Positions 9,765 through 18,587 are shown, counted from the stretch's first letter. The stretch: 64,000 nt of DNA from Gammaproteobacteria bacterium UBA7803 (GCA_002480525.1 DLCH01000057.1:1-64000), one strand, 5' to 3'. Notes: generated by a model from the sequence alone, not told the origin. Numbers and translations are program-made.

Positions 9765-9782
9765 TATGCAAATAGTTGCATA
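9765..9782. promoter_or_regulatory. PadR operator copy 1
   Basis: Perfect dyad TATGCAA-N4-TTGCATA (arms 9765-9771 and 9776-9782) in the intergenic region between the nitronate monooxygenase and padR genes. It is repeated exactly, apart from the 4-bp spacer, at 9795. It is closer to the monooxygenase start. The dimeric winged-helix PadR encoded next door is the obvious ligand (inference). Confidence 0.75.
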
Positions 9783-9794
9783 AGGCCGGAGAGA

Positions 9795-9812
9795 TATGCA
9801 ACTTTTTGCATA
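9795..9812. promoter_or_regulatory. PadR operator copy 2
   Basis: Second perfect copy of TATGCAA-N4-TTGCATA (arms 9795-9801 and 9806-9812). Centre-to-centre distance from copy 1 is 30 bp, close to three helical turns, which would let two dimers bind the same DNA face. It lies about 50 bp before the padR ATG and would allow autorepression. Confidence 0.75.
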
Positions 9813-9863
9813 TGATCGACGGCGACGTTAGCATCTGCCGCGACGTCGCCACACCGGGGTGCC

Positions 9864-10409
9864 ATGGCCCTCTCCCACGCCATCATGACGGCTCTGCTGG
9901 AGGAACCGCTGTCGGGCTACGATCTGGCCCGGGAGTTCGAGACTTCGCTGGGGTTCTTCTGGCACGCCTCCCACCAGCAGATCTACCGGGAGCTGCGCAC
10001 GCTCGCGGAGCGCGGCTGGCTCGAGGCCGAAGGCGTCGCCCAGGCGGGGCGGCCGGACAAGATCGTCTACGCCCTGACGCCGGCGGGCCGGGCGGCCCTG
10101 GATCAGTGGGTAGCCGGGCCGAGCCGGCACAAGCCCGCCAAGGACGATCTGCTGGTCAAGCTGTACAACGTCGGGGCGAGCGATCCGGCGCCGGTGGTGG
10201 CGGAGCTGCGCGAGCGCCTGGAGACCCATCGGCGCAACCTGGCGCTGTACCGCCGCATCCGCGACCGCCACTACCGCGACCCCCGGTCGCTGCCGCCGCG
10301 GCGCCAGGGCATCTACCTGGCGCTGCTGGCCGGCATCCGCGGCGAGGAGACCGCGCTCGCCTGGTGCGAGGAGGCGATCGAACTGCTGGCTCCGCTGGCC
10401 GAATCCTGA
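9864..10409 (+). CDS. PadR-family transcriptional regulator
   Basis: 181 residues. The N-terminal winged helix (about 1-80) has the PadR pattern: ALLEEPLSGYDLAREF, then QQIYRELRTLAERGWLE and a KIVYALTPAGRAAL wing. The C-terminal helical region (about 95-175) matches the Vir_act_alpha_C dimerisation domain. It probably represses itself and the divergent nitronate monooxygenase through the twin 18-bp dyads; PadR proteins usually respond to small aromatic or drug-like ligands. Confidence 0.88.
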   Translation: MALSHAIMTALLEEPLSGYDLAREFETSLGFFWHASHQQIYRELRTLAERGWLEAEGVAQAGRPDKIVYALTPAGRAALDQWVAGPSRHKPAKDDLLVKLYNVGASDPAPVVAELRERLETHRRNLALYRRIRDRHYRDPRSLPPRRQGIYLALLAGIRGEETALAWCEEAIELLAPLAES

Positions 10410-10427
10410 CGCCTGAATCCCCCCTGC

Positions 10428-10487
10428 AGGAGCGGCCTCCCGGCCGCGATCGCCGCGCCTCCCGATCGCGGCCGGGAGGCCGCTCCT
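10428..10487. repeat. REP-like hairpin, copy 1
   Basis: A perfect 25-bp inverted repeat: left arm 10428-10452 beginning AGGAGCGGCCTCC, right arm 10463-10487 ending GGAGGCCGCTCCT, with a 10-nt loop. It sits between the convergent padR and GMC genes and overlaps the GMC stop codon. The CTGCAGGAGCG head and CGCTCCTAC tail recur in a second hairpin at 43892. It looks like a repetitive extragenic palindrome and may also end transcription from both sides. Confidence 0.75.
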
Positions 10488-12129
10488 ACGGGCGGTGGTC
10501 GGTATCCTGCAGGATGAACTCGGCCCCCTTCTCCGCGATCATCACCGTCGGCGCGTTGGTGTTGCCCGAAGTGATGGTGGGCATGATGGAGGCGTCCACC
10601 ACCCGCAGACCGGCCACGCCGTTGAAGGCGAGCCGGTCGTCCACCACGGCGTCGGCATCCCGGCCCATGCGGCAGGTGCCGACCGGGTGGAAGATGGTGG
10701 TGCCGAGGTCGCCGGCGGCGCGAAGGAGGGCGGCCTCGCCGACGATCTCCGGGCCCGGTTTCAGCTCCCGGGGCTCGAACGCGGCCAGCGGCTCGGCGGC
10801 CATGATCCGCCGGGTGAACGCCAGCCCGGTCACGGCGATGCGGCGGTCTTCCTCGGTGTCGAGGTAGTTCGGGGCGATGGCGGGCGCGTCGTCCGGATCC
10901 GGGCTGACGATGCGCACGTGGCCGCGGCTGGACGGCCGCAGGTTGCAGACCGACGGCGTGATGGCGTTGAACGGGTGCAGGGGCTCGCCGAACCGGTCGA
11001 GGGACAGCGGCTGCACGTGCCACTCCAGATTGGCGCTGGGCTGGTCCGGATCGCTGCGGGCGAAGGCGCCGAGCTGGGACGGCGGCATGGTCAGGGGGCC
11101 GGTGCGGCGCAGGGCGTATTCCAGGGCCATGGTCGCTTTGCCGAACAGGGTGCGGGCGCGCGCGTTCAGTGTCGTCGTGTTCGCGACCTGATAAATGGTG
11201 CGGATCTGCAGATGATCCTGCAGGTTGGCGCCCACCCCCGGCGCGTCCATGGCGACGTCGATGCCGAGGCCGCGCAGCGTGTCCCCCGGGCCGATGCCGG
11301 AGAGCTGCAGGATCTGCGGCGAGCCGATGGCGCCCGCCGCCATGACCACCTCCCGCCGCGCCCGGACGGTCACCGGGGCATCGCGGCCGCGGCGCACCTG
11401 CACGCCGGTGGCGCGCAGGCCGTCCTCCCGGCGCTCGACGGCCAGCCGCTGGACGTGGGCCTCGGTCCAGACCGTCAGGTTGGGCCGGCCCAGGACAGGG
11501 CGCAGGAATGCCCGGGTCGCGCTCCAGCGCCGGCCACGCCGCTGGTTCATCTGGAAGTAGGCGTTGCCGGCGTTGTCGCCGCGGTTGAACTCCTCGATCT
11601 TCGCAATGCCGCAGGCTTCGGCGGCGTCGCGCCAGGCGTCGAGGATCTCCCAGTTCACCCGCCGTTCCTCGACCCGGAGCTCGCCACCGGCGCCGTGAAA
11701 TGCGTCGGCGCCGTGCTGGTAGTCCTCCGAACGCTTGAACACCGGCAGCACGTCGTCCCAGCCCCAGCCCCGGTTGCCGAGCTGGGCCCAGTGGTCGTAG
11801 TCGCTGGCCTGGCCGCGCATGTAGATCATGGCGTTGATGGAGGAGCAGCCGCCCAGCACCTTGCCCCGGGCGTAGCCGATGCGCCGGCCGTTGAGCCCCG
11901 GCTCCGGCTCCGTCTGGTAGCACCAGTCGGTGCGCGGATTGCCGATGGTGTAGAGGTAGCCGACGGGAATGTCGATCCAGAAGTAGTCGTCGCGGCCACC
12001 GGCTTCCAGCAGCAGCACATGATGGCGGCCGCCGGCGGACAGCCGGTTCGCCAGCACGCAGCCGGCGGTGCCGGCGCCGACGATCACGTAGTCGAAGATG
12101 CGGCTGGCAGGAGGGTTCGGGTCGTTCAC
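10486..12129 (-). CDS. GMC-family FAD oxidoreductase (choline dehydrogenase-like)
   Basis: 547 residues from a probable GTG start. The N-terminal FAD-binding motif is VIVGAGTAGCVLANRLSAG, followed by the GMC signature GGCSSINAMIYMRG near residue 85 and the second signature GAIGSPQILQLSGIG near 265. The C-terminal active-site segment HPVGTCRMG...VDASIMPTITSGNTNAP supplies the catalytic His and Asn. Such enzymes oxidise primary or secondary alcohols to carbonyls. It follows the phosphotransferase-like gene by 40 bp on the same strand. The stop codon lies inside the REP-like hairpin. Confidence 0.87.
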   Translation of the reverse strand: MNDPNPPASRIFDYVIVGAGTAGCVLANRLSAGGRHHVLLLEAGGRDDYFWIDIPVGYLYTIGNPRTDWCYQTEPEPGLNGRRIGYARGKVLGGCSSINAMIYMRGQASDYDHWAQLGNRGWGWDDVLPVFKRSEDYQHGADAFHGAGGELRVEERRVNWEILDAWRDAAEACGIAKIEEFNRGDNAGNAYFQMNQRRGRRWSATRAFLRPVLGRPNLTVWTEAHVQRLAVERREDGLRATGVQVRRGRDAPVTVRARREVVMAAGAIGSPQILQLSGIGPGDTLRGLGIDVAMDAPGVGANLQDHLQIRTIYQVANTTTLNARARTLFGKATMALEYALRRTGPLTMPPSQLGAFARSDPDQPSANLEWHVQPLSLDRFGEPLHPFNAITPSVCNLRPSSRGHVRIVSPDPDDAPAIAPNYLDTEEDRRIAVTGLAFTRRIMAAEPLAAFEPRELKPGPEIVGEAALLRAAGDLGTTIFHPVGTCRMGRDADAVVDDRLAFNGVAGLRVVDASIMPTITSGNTNAPTVMIAEKGAEFILQDTDHRP

Positions 12130-12169
12130 GGTGTGAACGATACCACGAAGGGGCAGAGCGTCCGGGCGA

Positions 12170-13207
12170 TCAGGCGAGCAGCGACAAGGCGTCCAGATCC
12201 GAGGCGGCCCGGAGCGAGCGGGCGAGCAGTGCCTGCGCCACGGCGCGGCCGCGCTCGTTGCCCATGTCCAGCGTACCGGCGATGACCACCGCCCAGGACA
12301 GCAGATACAGGCTCGCGATCCGGAACCGCTCACGGCAGCACTCCAGGCCGTAGTCGTCCACGCCGTTCTCCAGCAGCGCCTGATGATAGAGGCGCACCAG
12401 CGCATCGGCGTGCGCGGCCCACACGTCGTCAGCGAGGCTCTGGGTCAGGAAGTAGGCCAGATCCTGCTCGCCGCTGGACAGACACACGGACTGCCAGTCG
12501 ACGAGCACCGGCTGGTCGCCGTCGAACAGCACGTTGTCGAGGCGCACGTCGGCGTGCACCAGGCACTGGTCGCCGTCGGTCAGCCGGCGGATCAATGACG
12601 GAATCCGGTCGCCGAGGCGCGGGGCCAGCGTCCGGGCCTCCTCGGTCATCAGGTCCGGAAAGCGCTCGAGCACGGCTGGCCAGCCAACGTGGAATCCGTC
12701 GCGCATGCCCTGGCTCTGGGCGGGGAAGTCGTGGCTTGTGACCCCGGGCAGTGAGCGCCTCCAGGTTGCGGCGTGCAGCTCGGCCAGCATCTTCACGACG
12801 CGTTCCGCATCGGCCAGGCTGGCGCCAGCGAGCTGATCGCCCATCCGGCAGTCCCGCAGGTCCTCGAGCGCAAGTACGAAATCGTCGGAATCCGGATCGT
12901 GTTCCGCCGCCAGGCAGGCCGGGGTTCTGACCGGGATTCTGTCGGCGACGTCGCGGTAGAAACGCACCTCGCGCCCGTACATGTCGTAGGTCGTCGCCAC
13001 GGCCCGGTTCTCCGCTGCCCGGGCGGCGAATTTGACGATGAGGCTGTCCGGTCCATCGGCGGTGTCGAGCAGCACGCGGTTCACCCAGCCGATGACGCCC
13101 ACGCCCTCGCCGAGGGGCGATAGACGAAATCCGCCGACGTCGGTGCCGGTCACGGACGACAGCCAGTCCGTGGTCAGCTCCTCGGGTCCTCTGGGAAACG
13201 TCGCCAT
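12170..13207 (-). CDS. aminoglycoside-phosphotransferase-fold kinase-like protein
   Basis: 345 residues in the APH/choline-kinase fold. The catalytic loop reads HADVRLDNVLF (Brenner-type H-x-D-x4-N) near residue 225, and the metal-binding DWQS follows about 20 residues later. The GEGVGVIG run near residue 35 is the nucleotide loop. In catabolic clusters such proteins are often annotated as EcKinase-like or acyl-CoA-dehydrogenase-associated phosphotransferases; the phosphate acceptor here is unknown. ATG at 13207 is chosen, with a GTG 12 bp upstream as alternative. It is divergent from TonB receptor 1 across the motif at 13267. Confidence 0.8.
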   Translation of the reverse strand: MATFPRGPEELTTDWLSSVTGTDVGGFRLSPLGEGVGVIGWVNRVLLDTADGPDSLIVKFAARAAENRAVATTYDMYGREVRFYRDVADRIPVRTPACLAAEHDPDSDDFVLALEDLRDCRMGDQLAGASLADAERVVKMLAELHAATWRRSLPGVTSHDFPAQSQGMRDGFHVGWPAVLERFPDLMTEEARTLAPRLGDRIPSLIRRLTDGDQCLVHADVRLDNVLFDGDQPVLVDWQSVCLSSGEQDLAYFLTQSLADDVWAAHADALVRLYHQALLENGVDDYGLECCRERFRIASLYLLSWAVVIAGTLDMGNERGRAVAQALLARSLRAASDLDALSLLA

Positions 13208-13240
13208 GCTCGAATGCACCGGTAGTTCGACCCCATCTCA

Positions 13241-13290
13241 TTGACTCTAAGACCCGGAGCGATTAGAAAGCAAGCACGCCGGTTTGTTTT
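13241..13290 (+). promoter_or_regulatory. promoter plus shared-operator copy for TonB receptor 1
   Basis: TTGACT (13241-13246), a 17-bp spacer and TAGAAA (13264-13269) form a plausible sigma-70 promoter. The operator-like element runs 13267-13290 (AAAGCA-N8-GGTTTGTTTT), overlapping the end of the -10. It is a diverged copy of the AAAACC-N8-TGACTGTTTT element found elsewhere in the region and shares AGAAA...AGCACG with the other TonB receptor promoter. Confidence 0.55.
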
Positions 13291-13382
13291 CGGGGTAGGG
13301 AGAGATCCGCGGACACCAGCGGGGCCGCCGCCGCCGTCGAGGTGACGGGTCCGAACCAAATCCAGAGAGGGGAGAGAGAGCT

Positions 13383-15665
13383 ATGGTGCGAGCCGTATCG
13401 GCGCTTGCTGCCATCGGCATGGCAGGCGTATTCAGCACGGCGGGACCGGTGCTGGCTGAGCAGTCGACCGCTATCGAGGAGATCGTCGTCACCGCCCGGA
13501 AACGGGAAGAAGGGCTGCAGAGCGTGCCTCTGGCCGTGTCCGCGATCACGTCACAGGAAATACAAAGCTCGTTCTTCCGCGATGCCGAGGATCTCGAGGG
13601 GATGGCGCCGAACCTCGTCATCGATCCAGTCGGCGCCGGTCCTCAGGGCGCGGCGATCTCGATTCGCGGGATTTCTTTCTCCGACATCGAGAAGTCTTTC
13701 GATCCCGCCGTGGGTGTGCTGCTCGACGGCATATACATCGGCACCAACACGAGCCAGTTGTTCAACGTGTTCGATACCGATCGCATCGAGATCGCGCGTG
13801 GTCCTCAGGGCACGCTGTTCGGGCGTAACACCATCGGCGGCACCATCAGCGTCCACCGTACGCCGGTGGCACTCTCCGGCGGGCCCTCGGCGCGCCTGAA
13901 ATCGACGTTCGCCGAGTACGACCGGCGCGACCACGCAGCCGTCATTCAGCTGCCGCTGATCGAGGACCGCCTGGGGCTCAAGTTGTCGGGTGTCAAGCGC
14001 AGCGGCGGCGGCGACTGGCGCGAGAACCTGTTCGATGGTGACGAGCCGGAGGGTCAGGACTACACCACCTACCTGGCGAGCCTGCGCTGGCAGCCTTTGG
14101 ACAGCGTCGACGTCACCTACACCTATCAGCGGGAGAAGGCCTACAGCGACACGCCGCCCGTATACAACGTATCGCGGCCGCTGGTGGGCCCGCCGGGCGC
14201 CAGCCCGCCGGTCGAACTGATGTGTCTGGCGTTCGGATTCTGTCAGGCCGACCCGGACACGCCGGACACCGGGCGTCTGGATCGCTACAACCAGAACTTC
14301 TCCAACGACGCCAAGCTGGACGGCGACTATCACACCCTGCGCGCGGATTGGGACGTTAACGAGAATCACCGGGTCACGGCACTGTTCGGCCACCGTGATC
14401 AGCCGGAGGTGGTGTACCAGGACTTCGACGCCGTGCCCGTCGACATCTTCTCGACCCGGCGCGACCAGGACTACGAGCAGACGAGCTTCGACCTGCAGCT
14501 CACCTCGCTGTGGAGTGAGCGGCTGACGACGACGGCCGGTCTGTTTCTGTGGAACTCGGAGTACACCCTGCGCCAGGACACGTACTTCCTGTTCGGGACC
14601 TTTCCGGACGCCAGTACCAACCTCTACCAGGACACCAACCACGAGACCGACTCCTACGCGGTCTACTTCGAAGGCGACTACGCGCTGACCGACGCGCTGA
14701 CGCTGACCCTCGGTGGCCGCTATACCAAGGACGACAAGGAGATCGACACGACCTTCGGCACCATCCGGGCCATGGGCACGACCATCGTGCCGGGCACCAA
14801 CGTGCAGCTCGACGACGATTGGGGCGAATTCACGCCGAACGCCCGCCTGCGTTACCAGATCGACGACGATCACATGGTCTACGGCAGCTATTCCCGCGGG
14901 TTCCGTTCCGGCGGCTTCAATGGCCGGGCGGCCTCGGTGACCACCGTTGGCCCCTACGAGCCGGAGACCGTGGACAGCTTCGAGGCCGGTTGGCGCTCCA
15001 ATTGGCTCGACGGGTCGCTGATCTTCAATGCCACGGTGTTCCATGCGATCTACGACGACAAGCAGGAGGACATAACCCGGGCCGCGCCCCCACCCATCAA
15101 CCAGGAGACGGTGGTGGCCAACGCGGCTGAGGTGGAGATATCCGGAATCGAACTGGAAGCCATTGCCCGTCCGTTCGCCGGGCTTCAGCTGCGTGCCAAC
15201 TATGGCTACACCGATGCCGAGTACGAGGACTTCGAGAGTGCCGATCCGATCGACCCGTCGCGCACCGTGGATCTGTCCTACCTGGAACTGCGGCGCGCGC
15301 CGGAGAATACGCTCGGTATCGGCGCCCGTTACGACGTCATGCTCGGCAACGTGGGCCTGCAGTTCACCGTCGACGGGCGCTGGAAGGACGACTTCCATAC
15401 CAATGCCCGCAACATCGAGGAGGGGCTGGTCGATTCGCACTGGATCGTCGACGCCTCGGTGGCGGTCGATTTCCGCTGGTTCCAGGTGCGCGCTTTCGGG
15501 CGCAATCTCAACGACGAGCAGTTCCTGACCTCGGCGCTCGACGTCGGTGGCGGCATCAGCCAGGGGCCGACGCTGCTGCCGGCGCTGTTCACCTTCAGCG
15601 GCGTGTCGGCGCCACGTACCTACGGCGTCGAGATCGTCATCGACACGGCTGCCTGGCCGCGGTGA
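13383..15665 (+). CDS. TonB-dependent outer-membrane receptor 1
   Basis: 760 residues. A signal peptide ends near AEQSTAIEE. A TonB-box-like segment EEIVVTARKREEGLQSVP and a plug domain (about 40-160, with ISIRGI and VLLDGIYIG) precede a beta-barrel that ends ...YGVEIVIDTAAWPR, just short of the usual terminal aromatic. This is the sphingomonad/gammaproteobacterial class of TBDT found with hydrophobic-carbon catabolic clusters rather than a siderophore receptor with known ligand. Strong GGGGAGAGAG site before the ATG. It very likely imports the substrate of this cluster (inference). Confidence 0.9.
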   Translation: MVRAVSALAAIGMAGVFSTAGPVLAEQSTAIEEIVVTARKREEGLQSVPLAVSAITSQEIQSSFFRDAEDLEGMAPNLVIDPVGAGPQGAAISIRGISFSDIEKSFDPAVGVLLDGIYIGTNTSQLFNVFDTDRIEIARGPQGTLFGRNTIGGTISVHRTPVALSGGPSARLKSTFAEYDRRDHAAVIQLPLIEDRLGLKLSGVKRSGGGDWRENLFDGDEPEGQDYTTYLASLRWQPLDSVDVTYTYQREKAYSDTPPVYNVSRPLVGPPGASPPVELMCLAFGFCQADPDTPDTGRLDRYNQNFSNDAKLDGDYHTLRADWDVNENHRVTALFGHRDQPEVVYQDFDAVPVDIFSTRRDQDYEQTSFDLQLTSLWSERLTTTAGLFLWNSEYTLRQDTYFLFGTFPDASTNLYQDTNHETDSYAVYFEGDYALTDALTLTLGGRYTKDDKEIDTTFGTIRAMGTTIVPGTNVQLDDDWGEFTPNARLRYQIDDDHMVYGSYSRGFRSGGFNGRAASVTTVGPYEPETVDSFEAGWRSNWLDGSLIFNATVFHAIYDDKQEDITRAAPPPINQETVVANAAEVEISGIELEAIARPFAGLQLRANYGYTDAEYEDFESADPIDPSRTVDLSYLELRRAPENTLGIGARYDVMLGNVGLQFTVDGRWKDDFHTNARNIEEGLVDSHWIVDASVAVDFRWFQVRAFGRNLNDEQFLTSALDVGGGISQGPTLLPALFTFSGVSAPRTYGVEIVIDTAAWPR

Positions 15666-15669
15666 CGTC

Positions 15670-16125
15670 ATGAAGCTCGAGCCGCTGATGACGTTGTACG
15701 CCACGATCGGCGAGGCGATGCCCGTCGGCGACGGCGGCACCGGCAACCGGGTGGTGGCCAACGTCACCGGCGGCCACTTCGAAGGCGAACGGCTGCAGGG
15801 CACGGTCCGGGCCAACGGCGCGGACTGGGTGCTGATCGACGCTGACGGCTTCGGCCGGATCGACGTGCGCATCGTGCTCAGCACGGACGACGACGCCAAC
15901 GTCTACGTGAGCTATCAGGGTCTGCTCGAGTACAACGACGCCATCCAACGGGCGTTCGCCGGCGGTGGCGGCACCGAGTTCGGTGACGCGGTGTTCCTGA
16001 CCCACCTTCGCTTCGAAACGGGCGCGGCGCGCTATCGCTGGCTGAACCATACCCTCGGCGTCGCCGAGGGTCGGTTGCGGCCCGGCGCGGTCGAGTACCG
16101 GGTGTTCAGTCTCCAGCCCGGTTGA
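15670..16125 (+). CDS. DUF3237 family protein
   Basis: 151 residues, starting 4 nt after the TonB receptor stop, so co-transcribed with it. The pattern MKLEPLMTLYATIG, then GHFEGERLQGTVRANGADW and YVSYQGLLEY is typical of DUF3237, a small beta-barrel family of unknown activity common in catabolic gene clusters. No signal peptide. The 3' end overlaps the convergent TIM-barrel gene by 20 bp. Confidence 0.8.
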   Translation: MKLEPLMTLYATIGEAMPVGDGGTGNRVVANVTGGHFEGERLQGTVRANGADWVLIDADGFGRIDVRIVLSTDDDANVYVSYQGLLEYNDAIQRAFAGGGGTEFGDAVFLTHLRFETGAARYRWLNHTLGVAEGRLRPGAVEYRVFSLQPG

Positions 16126-16936
16126 TGCCTTTCAGCCAGGTCAAGGTCGCGCTGCGCACCACGCGAGCGCGATCGACGGGGTCGGGGTGGCGCCGGCGAA
16201 GCGATCGTGAGCGGATTTCGAGGCTCAGGGGGCACGCGGGCGGCAGGTGCGCGAGCAGGTCCGCCAGCGGCAGTTCGCCGTCCCCCGGCAGCATGCGCCG
16301 GTCGACCGCATCTTCCAGATAGCCGGCCGGGGTCGGGTCGCAGCCGGCGCTGCCGTCGCAGATCTGGGCGTAGCCGAGCAACGCCGGGTCCGTGTCGTCG
16401 AGGTCGCTGGGCGAATGGCCCGCGCGCTGCAGATGCAGGGCGTCCACCAGCAGCCCGGCACCCGGATGACGACTCCCCGCCAGCACGGCCCGGGCCTCGG
16501 GCAGCGTCCGGACCGCGGTGATCATCAGAAACTCGAGCGCGATCCGCACGCCGTACGGCTCGGCCCAGTCGCAGAGCTGACGCACGGCCGCGCCGGCGCG
16601 GTCTGGGTCCGGCTCCAGGCTGACGGTGAGCAGGTGGCGGGCACCGAGCGCGCCGGCGGCATCGACCAGACGCCGGTGGTCGTCATCGAGCCCGGCTCCG
16701 GGCGGGATCCACACCACCTCGACGTCCAGCGCAGCGATGCCCTCGGCGTCGAGCCGGCGGCGCAGCGCCTCGCTGCGGCGATCGTTCCATGCTGCCGGGT
16801 CGATGGTGAACCCGGCGTGGCGGAATTCCGCGCGGGCGGCTGCGTCGGCCACTGCCTCCGGCTCGCACTCGGGCACCGTGCCGGCGGCCAGCGACAGGGC
16901 GTGGGTAGTCAGCGGCGGCTCCGTCAGGCCTGCCAT
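16106..16936 (-). CDS. sugar phosphate isomerase/epimerase-like TIM-barrel protein
   Basis: 276 residues. Motifs of the AP-endonuclease-2 / xylose-isomerase-like barrel are visible: VEVVWIPPG, GARHLLTVSLEPD, YGVRIALEFLM (metal Glu), GLLVDALHLQRAGH (metal Asp/His) and PLSLEIRS (C-terminal Glu). Substrate unknown; relatives isomerise or dehydrate sugars, inositols and similar compounds. The start at 16936 overlaps the end of the SnoaL-like gene by 13 bp, so the two are translationally linked. Confidence 0.78.
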   Translation of the reverse strand: MAGLTEPPLTTHALSLAAGTVPECEPEAVADAAARAEFRHAGFTIDPAAWNDRRSEALRRRLDAEGIAALDVEVVWIPPGAGLDDDHRRLVDAAGALGARHLLTVSLEPDPDRAGAAVRQLCDWAEPYGVRIALEFLMITAVRTLPEARAVLAGSRHPGAGLLVDALHLQRAGHSPSDLDDTDPALLGYAQICDGSAGCDPTPAGYLEDAVDRRMLPGDGELPLADLLAHLPPACPLSLEIRSRSLRRRHPDPVDRARVVRSATLTWLKGINRAGD

Positions 16937-17331
16937 TCCCGGGCGGTGAGAATCTCGTAGTCGCGGCGCGCGAACTGCCAGGCGCCGTTTTCCTTGACGT
17001 AGAGGTCCTCGTAGCGGCCGGTGATGTCCCGCCGCCGGCCGTCGCGGTAGTGGAGAAATTCCTGCTGGAACCAGCGACCGGCGCCGGTGTCGGTGTCGAT
17101 GCTCAGGGGGCCGGCGCTGGCGAAGAAGCCGACGAACTCGAACTCGCTCATGGCCGCCTGCCAGGCGGCCAGTATGGCCTCCCGGCCCGTCAGCTCGCCG
17201 AGTCCCGGGAGCCGCCAGGTGGCGTCCTCGTTCCAGTTGGCGATCCAGGCCTCGGCGTCGAAACGCATTACCGCATCGTTGTAGGCCTCGATCAGCTCGC
17301 GCACGGCCAGGCGGTCTTCGACGGTCCCCAT
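16924..17331 (-). CDS. SnoaL-like / NTF2-fold protein 1
   Basis: 135 residues in the nuclear-transport-factor-2 fold: LAVRELIEAYNDAVMRFDAEAWIANW, then W-x-GREAILAAW and a C-terminal sheet with YEDLYVKENGAWQFARRDYEIL. Members include polyketide cyclases, steroid isomerases and small hydroxylase partners. The ATG at 17331 has GGAGGAG close upstream. It is divergent from an SDR gene with a shared operator copy between them, the same arrangement as at 34514-35802. Confidence 0.78.
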   Translation of the reverse strand: MGTVEDRLAVRELIEAYNDAVMRFDAEAWIANWNEDATWRLPGLGELTGREAILAAWQAAMSEFEFVGFFASAGPLSIDTDTGAGRWFQQEFLHYRDGRRRDITGRYEDLYVKENGAWQFARRDYEILTAREWQA

Positions 17332-17388
17332 GTCTCCTCCTCGCGTCCGTCCATCGACCTGCCAGTTTGCGGAAGGACCGGCATAAAT

Positions 17389-17413
17389 AAAAGCAGTCTT
17401 GACTGTTGGTTTT
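17389..17413. promoter_or_regulatory. shared operator copy between SnoaL 1 and SDR genes
   Basis: On the minus strand the element reads AAAACC-AACAGTCA-AGACTGCTTTT; on the plus strand the core is CAGTC-TT-GACTG (17394-17405), a near-perfect dyad. It lies in the 128-bp divergent gap before the SDR at 17460 and the SnoaL-like gene at 17331. A TTGACT at 17399-17404 inside the element could be a -35 for the plus strand, but no good -10 follows at 17 bp. Confidence 0.7.
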
Positions 17414-17459
17414 CGTGGCGCCAAGCTCGAAAGCTCGGTTGGTCTCCGCGGGAGGGCAG

Positions 17460-18206
17460 GTGCGGCGGTTCGAGGGCGTGCGATGTCTGGTGACTGGCGC
17501 GGCAGACGGCATCGGCCGGGCCACTGCGCGACGGCTGGTCGACGAGGGTGCGAGGGTGCTCGCCTGCGACATCGACGAGACGGGGCTTCGCGATCTGCCG
17601 GAAGCCGCCACCCTGGTCCTGGACGTGGCCGCGAGCGATGCCGGCGCGGTGGCGGCGGAAGCGATAGCGCGTCACCTTGGCGGCCTCGACGTGCTGGTGA
17701 ACAATGCCGGCATCGCCGACGGCGCGCCGCTTGCGGATCTGACCGATGCGCTGTGGCGGCGCGTGATGGCCGTGAATCTGGATTCGGTCCTGCGCCTGTC
17801 GCGTGCTTGTGCGCCGCTACTCGTGACGGCGGCGCAGGAGCGCGGCCGCGGCCGTATCGTCAACGTCGGCTCGGTGATGAGCGAACGGGCAGCAACCGGA
17901 ATGGCCGCCTACACGGCCTCCAAGCACGCGGTGGCGGGTCTTTCCAAGGTGCTGGCCCTGGAACTGGGCGGCTGTGGCGTGACGGTCAACTACGTGCAGC
18001 CCGGCGCGATCGTGACCGGCATCACCCGTCACGTGTTCGAAGCCGACCACACGTTTCGTGACTTCTGGATCGGCAAGGCGGCGCTGGGTCGCCTCGGCCG
18101 GCCCGAGGACGTTGCCGCCGCCATTGCGTTCCTGGCGTCGCCGGACGCCGACTTCGTCACCGGACACGGTCTGGTCGTGGACGGTGGTGCCATGCAGAGC
18201 CCCTGA
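17460..18206 (+). CDS. short-chain dehydrogenase/reductase (SDR) 1
   Basis: 248 residues. The Rossmann motif is VTGAADGIG near residue 12, the structural NNAG follows (VLVNNAGIA), and the active site has NVGSVMS (Ser) and YTASK (Tyr-x3-Lys). This is a classical SDR that interconverts an alcohol and a ketone with NAD(P)H. A GTG at 17460 preceded by GGGAGGGCAG is chosen over upstream TTG/GTG codons that lie in or next to the operator. It is followed 16 bp later by a small ABM-like gene. Confidence 0.85.
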   Translation: MRRFEGVRCLVTGAADGIGRATARRLVDEGARVLACDIDETGLRDLPEAATLVLDVAASDAGAVAAEAIARHLGGLDVLVNNAGIADGAPLADLTDALWRRVMAVNLDSVLRLSRACAPLLVTAAQERGRGRIVNVGSVMSERAATGMAAYTASKHAVAGLSKVLALELGGCGVTVNYVQPGAIVTGITRHVFEADHTFRDFWIGKAALGRLGRPEDVAAAIAFLASPDADFVTGHGLVVDGGAMQSP

Positions 18207-18222
18207 ACCTGGAGCAGGCCCC

Positions 18223-18579
18223 ATGACCGATACCCGCATCATCATCTCCGGCACCGTCGACCTGCCGCCGGAACGGCTGGCCGAGGCCCTGGATGCGGCC
18301 CGGCCGCTCATCGAGGGTGCGCTTTCCCAGCCCGGCTGTCTGGATTACGACTGGTGTCCGGAGCCGCGGCACCCGGGGCGGATCCGGGTGTTCGAGCGGT
18401 GGCGGGACGAGGACAGCCTGGCGGCCCACTTCCGCGGGGAGTGGTATCGGCGCATGCGGGAGGCCCTGGGCGGCTTCGGCATTCTGGCGGCCGACACGGC
18501 GAAGTACCGGGTCGACGCGACCGAGCCCGTGTACGACCAGCAGGGCGTGCCGAGAGCGGATTTTTTCACCCGGGCGTGA
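18223..18579 (+). CDS. antibiotic-biosynthesis-monooxygenase (ABM) domain protein
   Basis: 118 residues with the ABM ferredoxin-like fold pattern: VDLPPERLAEALDAARPLIEGALSQPGCLDYDW, then RIRVFERWRDEDSLAAHF. ABM proteins act as cofactor-free monooxygenases, haem-degrading enzymes or non-enzymatic partners; no specific function can be read here. The ATG lies 16 bp after the SDR stop, with GGAGCAGG upstream, so the genes are one operon. The next gene group has its own promoter. Confidence 0.75.
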   Translation: MTDTRIIISGTVDLPPERLAEALDAARPLIEGALSQPGCLDYDWCPEPRHPGRIRVFERWRDEDSLAAHFRGEWYRRMREALGGFGILAADTAKYRVDATEPVYDQQGVPRADFFTRA

Positions 18580-18587
18580 GCGACCCC

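Noticed and set aside
10428..10487. CRISPR-like or attachment-site reading of the perfect palindrome
   Set aside because: It is one hairpin with no array, spacers or integrase nearby; a REP-like element fits better.
13551..15899. 782-residue minus-strand frame
   Set aside because: Antisense to TonB receptor 1, which has a signal peptide, plug and barrel.
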